A stretch of DNA of 64,000 nt from assembly GCF_051401765.1 (NCBI RefSeq), contig NC_135071.1:8100961-8164960 (forward strand), in the 5' to 3' direction. The notes below the pieces were generated by a model that worked only from the letters and a program-made list of their open reading frames with translations, searched no databases and was not told where the DNA came from. The stretch comes from Calliopsis andreniformis (taxonomy: Eukaryota > Arthropoda > Insecta > Hymenoptera > Andrenidae). Of this stretch, positions 34,952 to 47,089 are shown in pieces (the first letter of the stretch is position 1; the number at the start of each line of letters is the position of its first letter). The position numbers were made by a program, and so were the translations under genes.

Positions 34952-36229
34952 GCTTTGTGTCGTTTCTAGTTACCACTTAAGCCCCGTAGTGTGCAATTTC
35001 AACTGTGAAAAACTTCATCCTCTGAAAACGCACCACAGAGGTAACTGTGAGAACCACTGTTCACCCCATTAAATGCTTTTCGTTTCCAGTGTAATAGTCT
35101 CTAAGTGTATTTATAATAAATTACACAGTAACTAATTTAGATATTTTATATTATTGGGTATATTTAATAATTTTTATACCTTCAATGGAAATACAGTATT
35201 GTTTGGACAAGTTCGATGGACGCTCAGGTTCCCCTGGAATTATTCTTCCGATTTACCTTATCTTCGACTTTGAGAAAATAAATTTAAATGATCAAGACAC
35301 AAATTTATCTTAAAAATGAGTTTCTAAACTTTCTTTTGTCTGCCACTGTATATTTGAGGCAGTATTTTAGTATCGTCTGAGTGATTTTTCATTTGCTGAG
35401 TTCAAAATGGAGTACACAGTTTTATTTTGGCTGATACATATAGAAATAATTAAATCGGTTTTTTTTTGTGTTTTCTTGTTTATAAAAACCTCTTTTGATT
35501 CATGTATCGACTTTTATGGGCGGAAACATGCATTGCCTTCTCGTCCAGGTTTCACGCTAAGAATCCTCGCGCGCTGTTCAAAGGATCACGAAGTTTTCAC
35601 CTTTAATCCGCATATCCTACCCCGCCACGATCGAAAAGCAGGAGAAACGGGATGACGAAGATTACACGCTGGCTCGATAGTTCACGAAAGTTGACTTCCA
35701 AACTTCGCAACAGCTTGAACGATATAATACTTTTGGCAATAAAAGTTCACCTATACCTTCTGAATGAAAATTCGAGTTTTACTCTGAGCTTTGTGCTCGT
35801 TTTCGAATCAGTTTCTGCAATAGAGTCAGAATAACCACGGTCAAATATTCAAATTTTCTTGTAATCAAATATTAAAGTTTTCATAGTTCAAATATTCAAA
35901 TTAATAAAAGAATAACAAAGTTATGTTTAAGACTTCGTTTCAGAATTAGTTCGCTGAAAAAAGGGGGAAAATTCAAATATGTCTGACGTAGAATTTCTTC
36001 CACTGACTTCACAGTATCTGACTTGGCTAGAGCATGTCAGCGGTAGAAAAACTCCTAAGTCAGACATACACATTTCATGCATATTTTACGCCTTTTCTTA
36101 ACAATTAATAATTTTTATAATCAATAATTTGGGTTATCAACGAAAAAACGAAGTTTCAAGCGCATTGTCATGTTATTTTAACGTGTAGTATCGTTCTGTA
36201 AAGTTTCTGACACCTGTCGTCGAACACAC
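34952..36229. other. mixed non-coding stretch upstream of the U1 copy
   Basis: Mostly AT-rich, with a GC-richer patch at about 35510-35700 holding short plus-strand frames of no recognisable family. The 100 bases next to the U1 5' end should hold a proximal sequence element if the copy is active, but I see nothing I can identify as one. Confidence 0.4.
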
Positions 36230-36480
36230 TGTACAGATTTTCAAATTTTCGAGCTTTCAAATATTTAAACATTTCAGTTTTCAAGGTTTCCAGCATTGAA
36301 CTTTCTCGATACTCGAATTTTCGAGTTTTGAAATAGTAGAACATATAAATTCTCCACTTTTTAAATATTGAATTATACAAATTCTCAAAGTTTCAAGCCA
36401 GGTTTTCGGATGTAGCAGTTTCCGAATTTTCAAATATTGAAAGACACAAATTTTCAAGTTTTCAACCTTAGTGCTTATTA
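36230..36480. repeat. degenerate AT repeat tract
   Basis: Loose units built on TTTTCGAGTTTT, TTTCAAATATT and AATTTTCAAG recur irregularly every 40 to 60 bases. On the minus strand they translate into repeated YLK-R-KFEN-like phrases, the effect of a decayed minisatellite and not of a protein. Similar phrasing occurs near 16217, 27430, 42400 and 51800. Confidence 0.4.
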
Positions 36481-37439
36481 AATACTTTCTGTTTCTGTTA
36501 CAACAAAAAACATCCTGAAGAACCACAGTTGCTCTTAAATAGTCCAAAAAGAGGATTCATTTACGCCAAAGTTTTAAAACACCAAAGATGCTCGTTACCT
36601 TCGGTTGTGACAATTCTCAAACAGCCGCTGTTAAAAAAATAACAGTGATATTCGATTACAAAATTTTTGGAATATAGTTTCAATATTGTGGAATATGTTT
36701 CGATGATAAAAAAAAAATTAACAAACGAAGTGATGTGTACAAAAAAACTCCAAAAAGACAGTTTTGTGGAAAAAATTGTAACTTTTTCATGTTTTAACCG
36801 ATGTAGTTAAAAATTGAGGGTAATGCTATTAGAATGTGGTTTAGATTTTAAAAAAATAGTCTTTCAGTGCATATTTCAAAGAAAATGCTTATTTGATGTA
36901 TCAAAAAAGGGAAATTTTTGAATGAGAAAAGTGGTGTAATTATATACACAACAGAATTTATCGACAGAAAAAATATTACACTTTTTTCTTTTTAATTATT
37001 AACATGAGTCATTTGAACCCAGCAAGATAAATGTAATTGTTATAATGTGTTAGGTAATTTTTTAATGAAAACCACTGCGTTTAAAGGCCATGAAATGTCT
37101 AGAACCCCGATCAGTAAATAAAAATTGAAAATCGCGGAGCAACCGCATTAAATAACGTCTAAACAAATAGATTTGATAAAAACGAGAAATTATAACATTA
37201 CGTATAACATAATATGTATAGTACATGTGAACAGTTCTTACAACACAAGATTTCTGAGATAATTTCTCGAGAACAAGCAAAGTTACACGAAATACGTGGT
37301 CAAAATATGAAAACAAGTAAACCACGTTTCCAAAATTTAACCACCCCTTTTCAGAACAACGTCTATAGATTCAAAGCTTATCTGTTCGTTTCTGTGCATC
37401 TTTAACTAAAGCAACCAGACCTAGCCAGAAGCAAAGAAA
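36481..37439. other. AT-rich spacer
   Basis: Non-coding and AT-rich, with a CTGTTA/TAACAG hairpin around six adenines at about 36625. Nothing else identifiable. Confidence 0.45.
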
Positions 37440-37521
37440 GAACCTAGTATCAACGCCGCCACTGCTCTGAACAATGAGAATAAAACAGTAGCAAGGCGGA
37501 TGGAGTTCCTAGAAGTCGTCC

Positions 37522-37589
37522 GTGAAGTTTCCACGGATACTAACCCAAATACAAATCTCTGGCGACGGTGGCTAAGCGCGAAACTTCAC
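37522..37589. repeat. 10-bp inverted repeat in a GC-richer patch
   Basis: GTGAAGTTTC (37522-37531) and GAAACTTCAC (37580-37589) are perfect reverse complements 48 bases apart, in a GC-richer patch at about 37440-37700. This may be paired protein-binding sites or repeat debris. Confidence 0.4.
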
Positions 37590-37699
37590 AGGTGTACATT
37601 AAATTACATCACGGCGCAGACGGTCTCGAAACTTGAGTTCTTCATATTTATCGCGGTCTGCGCGGGTTCCTAGCGAAAATAGATGTGGTTTCTTCGTGA

Positions 37700-39239
37700 A
37701 ATCGACATTACTGGAACAGAGGCCACTTAAAGATAATCGTCACTTGGAAGTCATACTCAGAGCTCTTTGAGTTGGTTTCTAGGCGTGCAATTTTCAGTAT
37801 TTGTACCTTTACTGTGTGAAGGTTTTTAGTCGAGCGGGTTAGACTTCGCTGACAGTGTATACGTGACAATCGATTATTATTAGGGTTTATCTAGACGAGA
37901 AGAATAATAGACATGTATTACTACGATGTTGGAGGGAAGAATGGTTCTGCTGAATGCACTGTGTCGACATAAATTAATATTTTATAAGTAGTTTATATCA
38001 GGTCATTTCATAAATAATGTCATCGAAGTGCACTGTACTTGCAAGAATGTAAATAGACGTACAATTAATTACGAATATACAGGATACTACTTTCTACGCT
38101 TATTTTCCATCTCCAAATAATTTCTCAGAAAATTTGTTTAAAAATCATTACTCATTTGAGACAGAATGTAAACTTTGTATTACTTTTATCGTTGTGCTTG
38201 CTTTGCAGTGCCTGAAATAAAACTCTGTATTTATCTTGTCAGGTTTCTGTAATACATGATAGTTAGTAGTTTTGACAGAGAAAGATGTTCAACTGCAGTT
38301 ATTGAAGTCTCTTGCAGAGTGTACAAAAGTACTCTATAACAAACCTGACTTCAATAGAATCAGTAAGAGTCGACTTTGTAGATTTAATAAAGATTGTCTT
38401 ACTGCGGTCAAGGTACCTTTGATAGTTTTGCAAAGATCTATAACAGATTCTACAAAAGTCTACCCAGTCTAAACCTACTTAGGAGACTTTTACGAGATCT
38501 GTATGTCTATCTTTCCTGCTTAGTTTTATTCTTATTATTATTACTTGGAAAAAACTTCCATAAACTCGTTTAATTCAAGAATCCATTTAGAATGTGAAAT
38601 GAGAAACTACATTATCTAAAGGACGAGCTGAGGAATCTTGATCGCGTACTCAAGTTTCTATTTTTGAGATGACAATAGTGGGACTACATGCTGCTACATG
38701 AACTGGTTTTAGAAACGGGGTTCTTCGTTATGAACTCGCTGTGTGATGACATATCCAGCGGATCTGATAATGCATAGTACAGTGAACCCCTATACGAACT
38801 GATCCAGAAGACATGTTCATCATTTAAAATACAGTTACAAAGAGAAAATTTGTATGTATGAGTAGTAGTAGTTGGAAACATACTAAACATTTAATCTCAT
38901 ATTTAAAGTTATTGAAACCTAATTCTTGAGTTAAAACCCTGAAAAAGTTCTATAAACACCCTTCTATTAATTGCCAAAAATTTTAGTAACTGCACTTCAA
39001 AATATAAATATGTATAATAAATCTATATACAATATAAATACAGTAAATATAATAACAGAAAAAATTCGAAATCATTTAGTTTTATGTGATGTAGAAAATC
39101 TTCAAAAGCATCCAATACTAACAAGGGACAAATTATCAAGAAGCATAAGTAATAAATACGGTCATAAATTTAACCATTGCTTCCTAAAATCTAATTTTTC
39201 AAGCAATTAACTTTGCTTACTGTCTTTTACTTTCCCTGA
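37700..39239. other. AT-rich non-coding stretch
   Basis: AT-rich with two short plus-strand frames (38272-38472, 38971-39210) of no recognisable family. No gene is supported. Confidence 0.45.
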
Positions 39240-40230
39240 AAAATGTCCTTCTTTAAGTTCCATCACTTTCGTCGCGAGGTGTAGGTAGAGCAGATCAATG
39301 TCATAAAACTAGAGGTAGTGGAAATAATAAAAGAAACGTGACGAGGTACAAAGACTCGATCGGTGGGATTCATTCTCCATATTCCTCAGCGACATTAATT
39401 GTATCATAAACCAAGGACAGAGAATCATCCGAAGCTATACGTATGCAAAAACAACAATGATCGCTAGGCAATTACAACGCGCCGAGGCATTGTCCCAGAG
39501 GACGTGATACCACGTTTCGAAGCGGACATAGAAGATGCATGGACCTACGACAAAAAGGGGCAGGGCGCGAGGGAGGACGCCAGTCGCAATTCCAGATATG
39601 CCATCGAGATCCAGTTTGCTCGAGATGATGTACAGCCGTGGCCCAGTGGCCGATTCGTTCGGCTGACATGTGTCCCCAATGGTGCAGACGAGACGTTACT
39701 CCTATCTTTCGTTATTATCCTCATAATTCACGCCTCGGCGCGCATCTTATAAAAATATCGATCCTCCGCTGGTAGCTAGAATCTGATTCCTCTTCGTCTT
39801 CGTTGATCGGGAATCTTTGAACCGATAGGCGTCAGCGAGCCCTCGTGATAAATGGTCATCGAGAACACATTGGTCATTCCTCTCATATCGCGCCTGCACG
39901 CGTGCATCCTCGCCGAAGGAGATCCAAGGAATCTTATCCTCCGAGAAGCGGTGACTTTTTTCTCTCCGCTTCTTGCGTCGCTCAGGACCCTCCGGATGTG
40001 CAGCCTCCGACGAGGTTTCCTTTGTGAAGGGACGCGTGGGTCGAGAGAGGAAGATGTGGAAGGGTGCTTGGTCGGCTTTTGTGCTTCCCGAACGGGGGAT
40101 TAACTTTCTATTGTGTTTCTGCCTTTCGAGGGATGTACTTTTTGCGTATAAACATTGCTTTAACTACAGTGAAACTGAAGGGAATGTACGACTCATAGAA
40201 AAGAAGAGATAAATTTATTGCTTGTTTCTG
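39240..40230. other. GC-rich islet, about 1 kb
   Basis: One of the larger GC- and CpG-rich islets. Several overlapping plus-strand frames occupy all three phases (39504-39752, 39845-40027, 39852-40103, 39973-40212), and none has a domain I recognise. Three open phases at once indicate stop-poor composition, not coding. A good candidate for a conserved non-coding element. Confidence 0.35.
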
Positions 40231-40690
40231 ATGGATTGCCCGGGTTCGCGGAATTTTGAGGCATGAGTAGCCATTTCAGAAAACACTTTTCTGGAATATT
40301 GGTGGATTTGATCAGTTGCGAGGTGGGTTATTGAAGGAAGTGGTAACTAGTTTATTAATTAAATTTTGTGCTTAATTATTTCTTAGACATTTCTCCTGAC
40401 TAGTGTAACATTCACTCTTTAGCAAGTATGTAGCCTATTCTGAGGGTATGTGTATAATAATTTCAGTTATGTATTAACAGTTAAAGCTGCCATGCGTGCC
40501 TAGTTTTAAAAAATTTGAAAACTGATACTCATATTAGTGCAAAATTTTAATATTTTATTATAATATTAATCACTGACAATAGAGAACAGGTACTTCCAAA
40601 GCACAAATTACAGAATCAGAATACAAAATATAAAATACATTGCCACGAAACCAAATCACGACACGATTCCAGACCTTCACCAAACTTGAT
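40231..40690. other. AT-rich spacer
   Basis: Nothing identifiable. Confidence 0.45.
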
Positions 40691-41170
40691 TGTTAATCAT
40701 GGTTAACGTCACCTATTTCCTGTGAAAGTACGGAAAACGAGATGAATCGTCAGTTTGTGGCGTCCCTGAACTGACGTGACGTTCATAGAAGTAAAAATCC
40801 TTGCACCGGAAGACGAAATAGCACGGATAAATTGTGTAGTGGTTCGCACGGGTACACACACTCCCGTTGTCGTACAGCAGTCGCGATATATAACAAGGCG
40901 GGGGGTGGATGAAGGGTAGAGCGGAAGAGAGTGGAAGAGGTGTGCTGTGCCAGTGGAAATAGGGTTTGGGACGCGCGAGAGCTGGCCCGGACCGTTTTAT
41001 GCATACTGAATGCATATCGAGCCATTCTGATGCATCGCATGCATAGACAATTGATTTATAGCCGAAATAAACTGCCCTCCTTTTCGATAAATAGAAAAGC
41101 TCCCCGTGGTGTTCGAAAACACAACCAGGGGAGAGGTTTCGGCTGTTTCTGATACCCCTCTCATGATAGA
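40691..41170. other. GC-rich islet with an ATGCAT cluster
   Basis: A GC-richer patch with the longest plain open frame of the islets (40713-41210 minus, 165 codons). The peptide has no recognisable domain, and the opposite strand is also open at 40931-41152. The ATGCAT cluster listed separately lies within it. A regulatory module is more likely than a gene. Confidence 0.35.
40999..41044. promoter_or_regulatory. four ATGCAT palindromes in 46 bp
   Basis: ATGCAT occurs at 40999, 41010, 41030 and 41039, so start-to-start distances are 11, 20 and 9 bases, close to whole helical turns. ATGCAT is the repeated half of the POU-dimer MORE element. The cluster could bind a homeodomain/POU-type factor or another palindrome-binding protein; this is inference. 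Confidence 0.4.
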
Positions 41171-43000
41171 ACACAGTAGAATTTGCTTTATTAAATTCGT
41201 AATCGACCAAATGTGGTACTACTTGATCATAGGTTCAATTTTTGAATGCCTCTCAACAACTGTTCTTCGAGCGAGACTTTCGAAAAATTAAAATTTCTTT
41301 ATTGACTTTATCAGTGAAATTTCATGTACCTAGACAGATACTAAATGGGATTCTCTAGATTTGAAAATTAGTTGAGAAATGAAAGAAGTTTGTCGGAAAT
41401 AATCCTTGCCGCATAACTTGTTGATGAAATCCTTGGAAAAAATAAAAAATGCACCATGCTTAAAGTATATGCAACCTATAATTATTCTCATTTCAAATTA
41501 ACTATTAAAATATAAATTAAACACATTTTTTGTGACTGAGCGATTTTAATCCCTGTAAATCTTTTCTTATCCTAATGCGATCTTTCTCTCTTTTAATACC
41601 TTCCTTAATTTTAAGAAAAATGTGAAACCGTTAAGGTTAATATTTTAATATTTATATTTCTTATTTCATAACATTATATTATAAACTCGTTAACTGCATA
41701 CGCAATACATAACGTGCTGGTAAACATATCGACATGCGTTATGAAAATTAGCACGTCCCATTTGTCTTATGCAGAAAAATACATTTATCTTTAATGCGAT
41801 TCAAAATATCACGTTTCATTTTTCTCTGCAAAGAAAAATACATTTGTAGAGTTTGTTACGAAAAAAGCACATATGCTATCAAATTTTCAATGAAATATAT
41901 TACTTCTCGTGGCAAAGTCGAAACAGGCTCATAAAAAGAGATGAAATGAATCTATTCTTTTTCTTGTATGGCTGAAATATGCTACTTTTTATAAGACAAA
42001 CGGGAAGTGCTACTTTTTATAACACACATCGATACATACTTTTCCGTTTTCATATAAGGTTTTCAAGAAGCACGTATTACAATTATACGTTTTTAATTTA
42101 ATATTTTAGAAATCTCTAAAAAAAACTGCAATAATGTGAAAAATAATATAAAAATATTATATCCTAATTCACAAATATGTCAATCTCCTTGCACATTCAA
42201 ATGTTTTAAAATTCAAAAATGGAAAAGAGTTACCTCTTTTTAAAAAACTGTATTGTTTAGATTAATACTTCCTTGCCTGGCATCAGAGGAAGGAATAAAT
42301 ACTACTCAGTCTGCCTATTAAACCACTTAACTAAAAGCTCCTGCGTTTTACATACAATAATGAAATTTCATCACTCGCTTGCAAATTTTGAAATAAGTTC
42401 AGGATATGGAACTTTCGGTCACTTTGAGATTGTCTTGAAATTAAAATAAACTTGGAAGTCTTGAATATTCTAAAAGTTTTAAATATTTCGAAACTCCTGA
42501 GAGTCTTGACTGTTATCTCTGTTCCACAACTCGTTAAAAAATTCTCGCGCATAATAGTGGCCTCCTTTTTGCTTAGAGGAGTATTTCAAGTATTTATGTG
42601 AAATGTAACTAAAATCATGGTCAATTTTAAAGTGTTCCCAATTTTTTATTTCAAGCTGCAGTATAGGATATTTCTAACTGATTGTAAGCTTACATCACCA
42701 CTGTCCACTGTGTCTTCAGAGTTATCAACTATTTACGTCTAATCCAGTTATCAACATTCAGTTATTTACAACTAACATACATTATTAACATGCAGTTTCA
42801 AAAAACCAAAATTTGTTGCACTCAGTGATGGATTAAGGTAGACTGGGGCCCAAGTCGCAATAAACAATTAGAATCCCTAACTCTATGACAAAGAAAGTTA
42901 TTATTAAAAAGGTTTTATTTTAAAACGAAGAAGTTTAATACGAAAAAACTGCTATACTTAATAATCTTTTCGTGGTATAAATGATCAACTATGTCAGCAA
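41171..43000. other. AT-rich non-coding stretch
   Basis: AT-rich sequence. Around 42400-42510 it contains degenerate units of the TTTTGAAATA/GAGATTGTCTTGAAATT style seen at 36230. A 73-codon minus frame (42331-42552) is a by-product of those repeats. Confidence 0.45.
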
Positions 43001-43700
43001 GAAATACATCTTCTGTCAATTTTAACTCTCCTTCGAGAGACTTCCTTTTCGAGACGCACGCTTCATACATCTTATGTATAATCCGTCACTGGTCGCTGCT
43101 ATTTTTGCTACCTTCATTACAAATATCCACAAAGTTACCATCTTCATCTGCACCAATTCGTCCCGTGTTAATTATTCAACGAAAGAGCACACGACCAGGT
43201 ACGAGGACCCCCGAAAGTCGACGGATATTCAGAGTATAAACGGCAACAAAGCAAGTCAACGATATTTATGGCGTGCCATAGAGCGGCGAGAACTTGCCCT
43301 GACTCTTTATCGTTCGCCTGCTCGTGGCTGTTTCGTAAAATCAGCCATAAATCTCGGGGACCCTGGCGAACGTTGCGGAACAGTTGAAAACTGCCTAGCA
43401 AAGGACTTATCCACGCCCAAGCTGAGTCGCTTTCGAACGAAAGACTCGTTGGATTAATGGCGACCTATTGTTGCGAATCGCGACGGTCGCTTGGTAACAG
43501 CCACGTTGAAAGCAGCAATATGGGACCAGTGCGTTTCGCACTGCCAAACGCGACCGCTGGCAAGTGTCTTACGTTTCGCCTCGTTGCGCGTGCTAAGTAG
43601 CTCGTGGCTAAATATCAACAATATGTCACTAAAGCAAGCCCGCTTGTGTAAAAGATTGCCACAGCATGACAGAGGAAAGCCTCAGTCCTAGGGAGTGAAG
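43001..43700. other. GC-rich islet
   Basis: A GC- and CpG-rich islet with overlapping frames on both strands (42991-43239, 43074-43457 and 43491-43691 plus; 43168-43401 minus). No domain is recognised. A candidate conserved non-coding element. Confidence 0.35.
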
Positions 43701-44138
43701 CAGAGAAAGTGAATGAGATGGAGAGACCCCATATATGTTCTGCTATTTACAAGCTGTTAGAATGTTGAAATGAGAGGTTGCATGAGTAAGAAGATTGAAA
43801 GCGTTGAGAATAAAGCCGGGAATCTACCAGTGTTGGATTCACAGAGATATTTATTAACTAACGTTAAATATAATATCTTTTTTTAAAACTTTCTTACACT
43901 GGCATAGGAAATTCAAGCCTGCGTGCTCCTCAAAAAAATGTGCAAGGCACCCTCAAGAGGGTAAGTGGTGGTGGAAACCCTACTCGAACTCTTCGGATAA
44001 TTTATGACCCTTTAGGCCTATGATCGAGAAAGTACGAAAGTAACGAAAAGCTAACACTTAGTCGAGATACGCTAACTTTCCAAAACTGACAAGTTAAGAT
44101 GAGCTATGCTATGTCATGCTATATTTAACAAATTTGCT
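43701..44138. other. spacer next to the LINE remnant
   Basis: No open frame or reverse-transcriptase motif is visible. It may include untranslated or heavily decayed LINE sequence, since the 3' limit of the remnant cannot be seen. GCTATGCTATG-type phrases recur on both sides of 44110-44200. Confidence 0.35.
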
Positions 44139-44564
44139 TTAATGCAGTACATGTATACGGAAGCGTTCCCATGAAAACCTAAACGAAGCTATGCTATGAA
44201 CAAGCTGTTCAATAGAGTGGCTTAAATACGAGTGAAGAATTTTTACAGACTCATCAACAAAGTGGTTAGCTAGAATGTGATTCCAATCTATTAAGTCAAG
44301 GAAATAATTTACAGAGGAGTAGTCAGCCGATTTAAAATCGTTAATAATGAAGCAACATACAGAAGCGGTATTAGATGAGAGAGGAACATAAAACTACAAC
44401 GGAGGGTAATAGAGGTCAGCGAGAATAGGACAATCGAAACAAGAAGAAACCTGAAGACAATTAAAAGTGGAAGAAACGAAACTAAGAGTTCTACCATGAG
44501 AGTCTAAAACGGTATTAGATTGAAAGAAATGAAAAAGATTAAAGAATCTATCAATTGTATTACA
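44139..44564 (-). pseudogene. LINE ORF2 endonuclease C-terminal remnant
   Basis: After the TAG at 44565-44567 the same phase reads on with LFHFFQSNTVLDSHGRTLSF, matching the late endonuclease motif (D-hG-LD-VF style). A second TAG follows at 44394-44396. The phase then contains SADYSSVNYFLDLIDWNHIL, typical of the linker between endonuclease and reverse transcriptase, and IEQLVHS. It ends at a TAA at 44139-44141 without reaching reverse-transcriptase motifs. Two in-frame stops and the missing polymerase show it is dead. Confidence 0.75.
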
Positions 44565-45500
44565 CTATGCACGCATAGGGTAAGAGGACAAGGCAGCAGA
44601 AGAATATGAAAGGTTGCCAAAGGAACCAGTCGACCATATGAAATTTGACAAATTATACAACAATAAGAAAATCAGCAGCCTGAGGGTAGGAGGTCCATAA
44701 TTCCTCAATACATAAACAGTGATATGAAGACTAGGGTTACTGGCCAGAGGCAAATAAACCGAGCTGATTATAACAGTCTTGTAAGAACAGCGGACTTCCA
44801 CAAAAATCTGCATTGCCTCCCTTGACTTTAGAGTGATTTTCAGAGGTCTAGGTCGACCTGGATGCCTAATGCCAATACGCGTAGCCTTAGAAAAGGAAGA
44901 GATGCCCGCAGGATGAAATTGATTAATAATATCCAAGATTAATTTTGAATCAGAGTGATTGCCACTAGCCGAAGGGTCCCCCTCACGAGACATTGAGATC
45001 TGAGGGATTTCTGGTTCTTTCAAATTGAAGACTAAAACATATAGAGATCTTTTATCCCTTTCAGCAATCTCAACAAGGAAGTCTTCCTCGGATAGTAGTC
45101 TAGTGGATGATACTGGACTTGATTCCTCTAAGGCAGATAGTCTAGCTTTGATGGCATTGATTTCAGTAAAAGTTTCATCCTTCACCTTGCCAATGACTTT
45201 TAACATGTTTGCTTCGTGAGCCTTGAAACTATCCGATAGGATATCTGTTAGTTCTTCCCTAACAATTTGTCGGAGTTCGTTAAACGGCTGTACATTCTTG
45301 TCCTGGATATCCGTTGTAAGCGTGAGAGATGGTGAAGGGGGACACGGTGAGGTCCTAGGTATGCACTCCTTGAAACGATCGTTCAGCGCCTCATGGCCGG
45401 TAAAATGAATGCATTTGGGATGAGAAGGCATCCCACGAGTTGGACAAAAAACAGGCTTCACCACGGTATTATTACAAGCCTTACAAATTATATCTTCCAT
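44565..45500 (-). pseudogene. LINE ORF1 fused to ORF2 endonuclease fragment
   Basis: The 311-codon frame starts MEDIICKACNN with a cysteine/histidine-rich, PHD-like finger (C6, C9, C19, C30, H32, H36) that looks incomplete. Residues about 73-127 are charged and heptad-like, consistent with a coiled coil. Residues about 148-232 resemble the RRM-like part of LINE ORF1 proteins, with LYVLVFNLKEP, SDSKLILDIINQF and RPRPLKITLKSREA. From about residue 238 the frame switches to ORF2 endonuclease, with IISSVYLPLASNP and a degraded GDFN-like motif (LYNLSNFIWS). The join is in frame, a by-product of deletion. It ends at a TAG, after which endonuclease similarity continues in the same phase. Confidence 0.85.
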
Positions 45501-47089
45501 AATTACTTAAGAGAAGAGAAGAGACTGTCCACAAATTATTAATTAAAAATGACCGTTTTTGGTAACTGACACGTTGTCGCCTTAAAAAAGCAAAACAAAG
45601 GAGTGTCGGCTAAACACGTCTTCTATACTTGACGGTCACAGGAAAAACTGAATAAAGAATAGATGCAAGAATCTATTGTGCCTGAAGGTTTGATACCCTT
45701 ACATTTAGTTCCCAAAACAGGTAAGTTAATTTTTGTTTCTAGAGTTGTTTTTCCTCTATCTGTTTTATTTTATTCAGTTTTCTCTTTTCTAGACGCATAA
45801 ATTTTATACAAATTTTTCTTTGAAAATAGTCTTAATACCTTGACCTGGACCAAAACGTCGGAAAGTATGAAATTTAATGCAAATCTGTTTTGATTTTTTG
45901 TTGTTGTTGCTGTAAAAAAGACCGAAACATTTGTCTTAAATTCCTTTTTGGAAGGGATTAAAATAATTAGAATTGTTTCTGAACCATACAAAGTAGGAAT
46001 TCGGACGTGATTGGTGGTCTATAGGTAAAGAACAACATGGATTATGAATAAAGTAGTATGGGTCAACAATATTGCCAATAAACGCAAAGTAGTAGTTACA
46101 GCAGCTACAACTTATTGGAATTAAGGATTATACTTAGTAGCATATTTGAACATCTATGTCCTATACACGTTTTGAATGTTCTTCAAGGTTCCACTCGTAA
46201 CATATTATACCATAATTAAGCACTAAGCATAAGTTTAAAACCTCTAACCTACAAAACCACAGCTACCACCTTCAACTTTTGAAACAATACTAATCAAGTC
46301 CCACCTTAATACTGATTAAGATTACTCGCTGATACGTGAATAATGTATTTGTCGACTCATTTCCCTTTGTCATCCTTTTACAGACAACCTTCATCAACCG
46401 TGCCTGACGTTCGTTCTACCTCATCGCTTAACTCTCAGTACGAGATGCTGCATGCGATTATTCTCAAAAGATCGTGAACCTAGACGGTAATAGTAATGGA
46501 AGCGAAGCTTGGTAAGGACGGCGCGGCGGAACGTATGGTCGGTTGGTCGGTTGTAACGTATATTAAAATTCCAATATCTAGACTTTTGGTAACTTCTATC
46601 ATATATCATGCACAGCATCACGGGGAACTAGCTCCAAGGTATCTATACGACAAATTGTTAGGAGCTTGCTGGCTGAAAATCTGGAATCAACGAGCAAGGG
46701 AATTTTAGTACAAAACACTGAGCTGAATAATAAGCTGAATATTCGATGAAACTGTCGATCAACTGTTAGAATGTATTTCATTGACTTAAAAGTAAGGGAG
46801 ATTGTAACACCAATTTCACTTGAACAACATGTTATTCTTATATCTTGATAAAGAGCTCAAAAGATTATGTTAGACTCAAGAAACTTTCATCTTTCTGCAT
46901 GGAAGATTGAAAGAGTCATCCTACAAAACACTTAACACATTATCGAGGGCAAAGTTAACATCTCTGCTTACTTTCAAAGTTCTCCACGCGCTGCAGGAAA
47001 CAAATTGTCAGATTAACATCAAAAAGATGACCAAAAGAAACGAAGTTCTGTAAGGCTCGAAACGAGTCGAAATCTCGCAATCTGATTAA
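45501..47089. other. AT-rich stretch, including a possible LINE 5' UTR
   Basis: The first 160 bases may be the LINE's 5' untranslated region. The rest is AT-rich with a small GC-richer patch at about 46380-46680. Short frames (46421-46621 minus, 46496-46708 plus) have no recognisable domain. Confidence 0.4.

Larger units (their letters stand above)
44139..45500 (-). mobile_element. non-LTR retrotransposon (LINE) remnant with ORF1-ORF2 fusion
   Basis: On the minus strand the remnant runs from an ORF1 start at 45500, through an internal junction, into the apurinic-type endonuclease region of ORF2, ending at a stop at 44139-44141. An internal deletion has removed the end of ORF1 and the start of ORF2. 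Reverse transcriptase is absent. The I/Jockey-type arrangement (zinc-finger, coiled coil and RRM-like ORF1, then an endonuclease-led ORF2) is suggested but the clade is not certain. The 5' UTR probably lies in 45501-45660; neither end shows a clear target-site duplication. Confidence 0.85.

Noticed and set aside
40713..41210. 165-codon minus-strand open frame
   Set aside because: No recognisable domain, and the opposite strand is also open across part of it. The GC-rich composition explains it.
43701..44138. Reverse-transcriptase domain of the LINE
   Set aside because: I looked downstream of the endonuclease remnant on the minus strand and saw no FADD-type motif or open phase.
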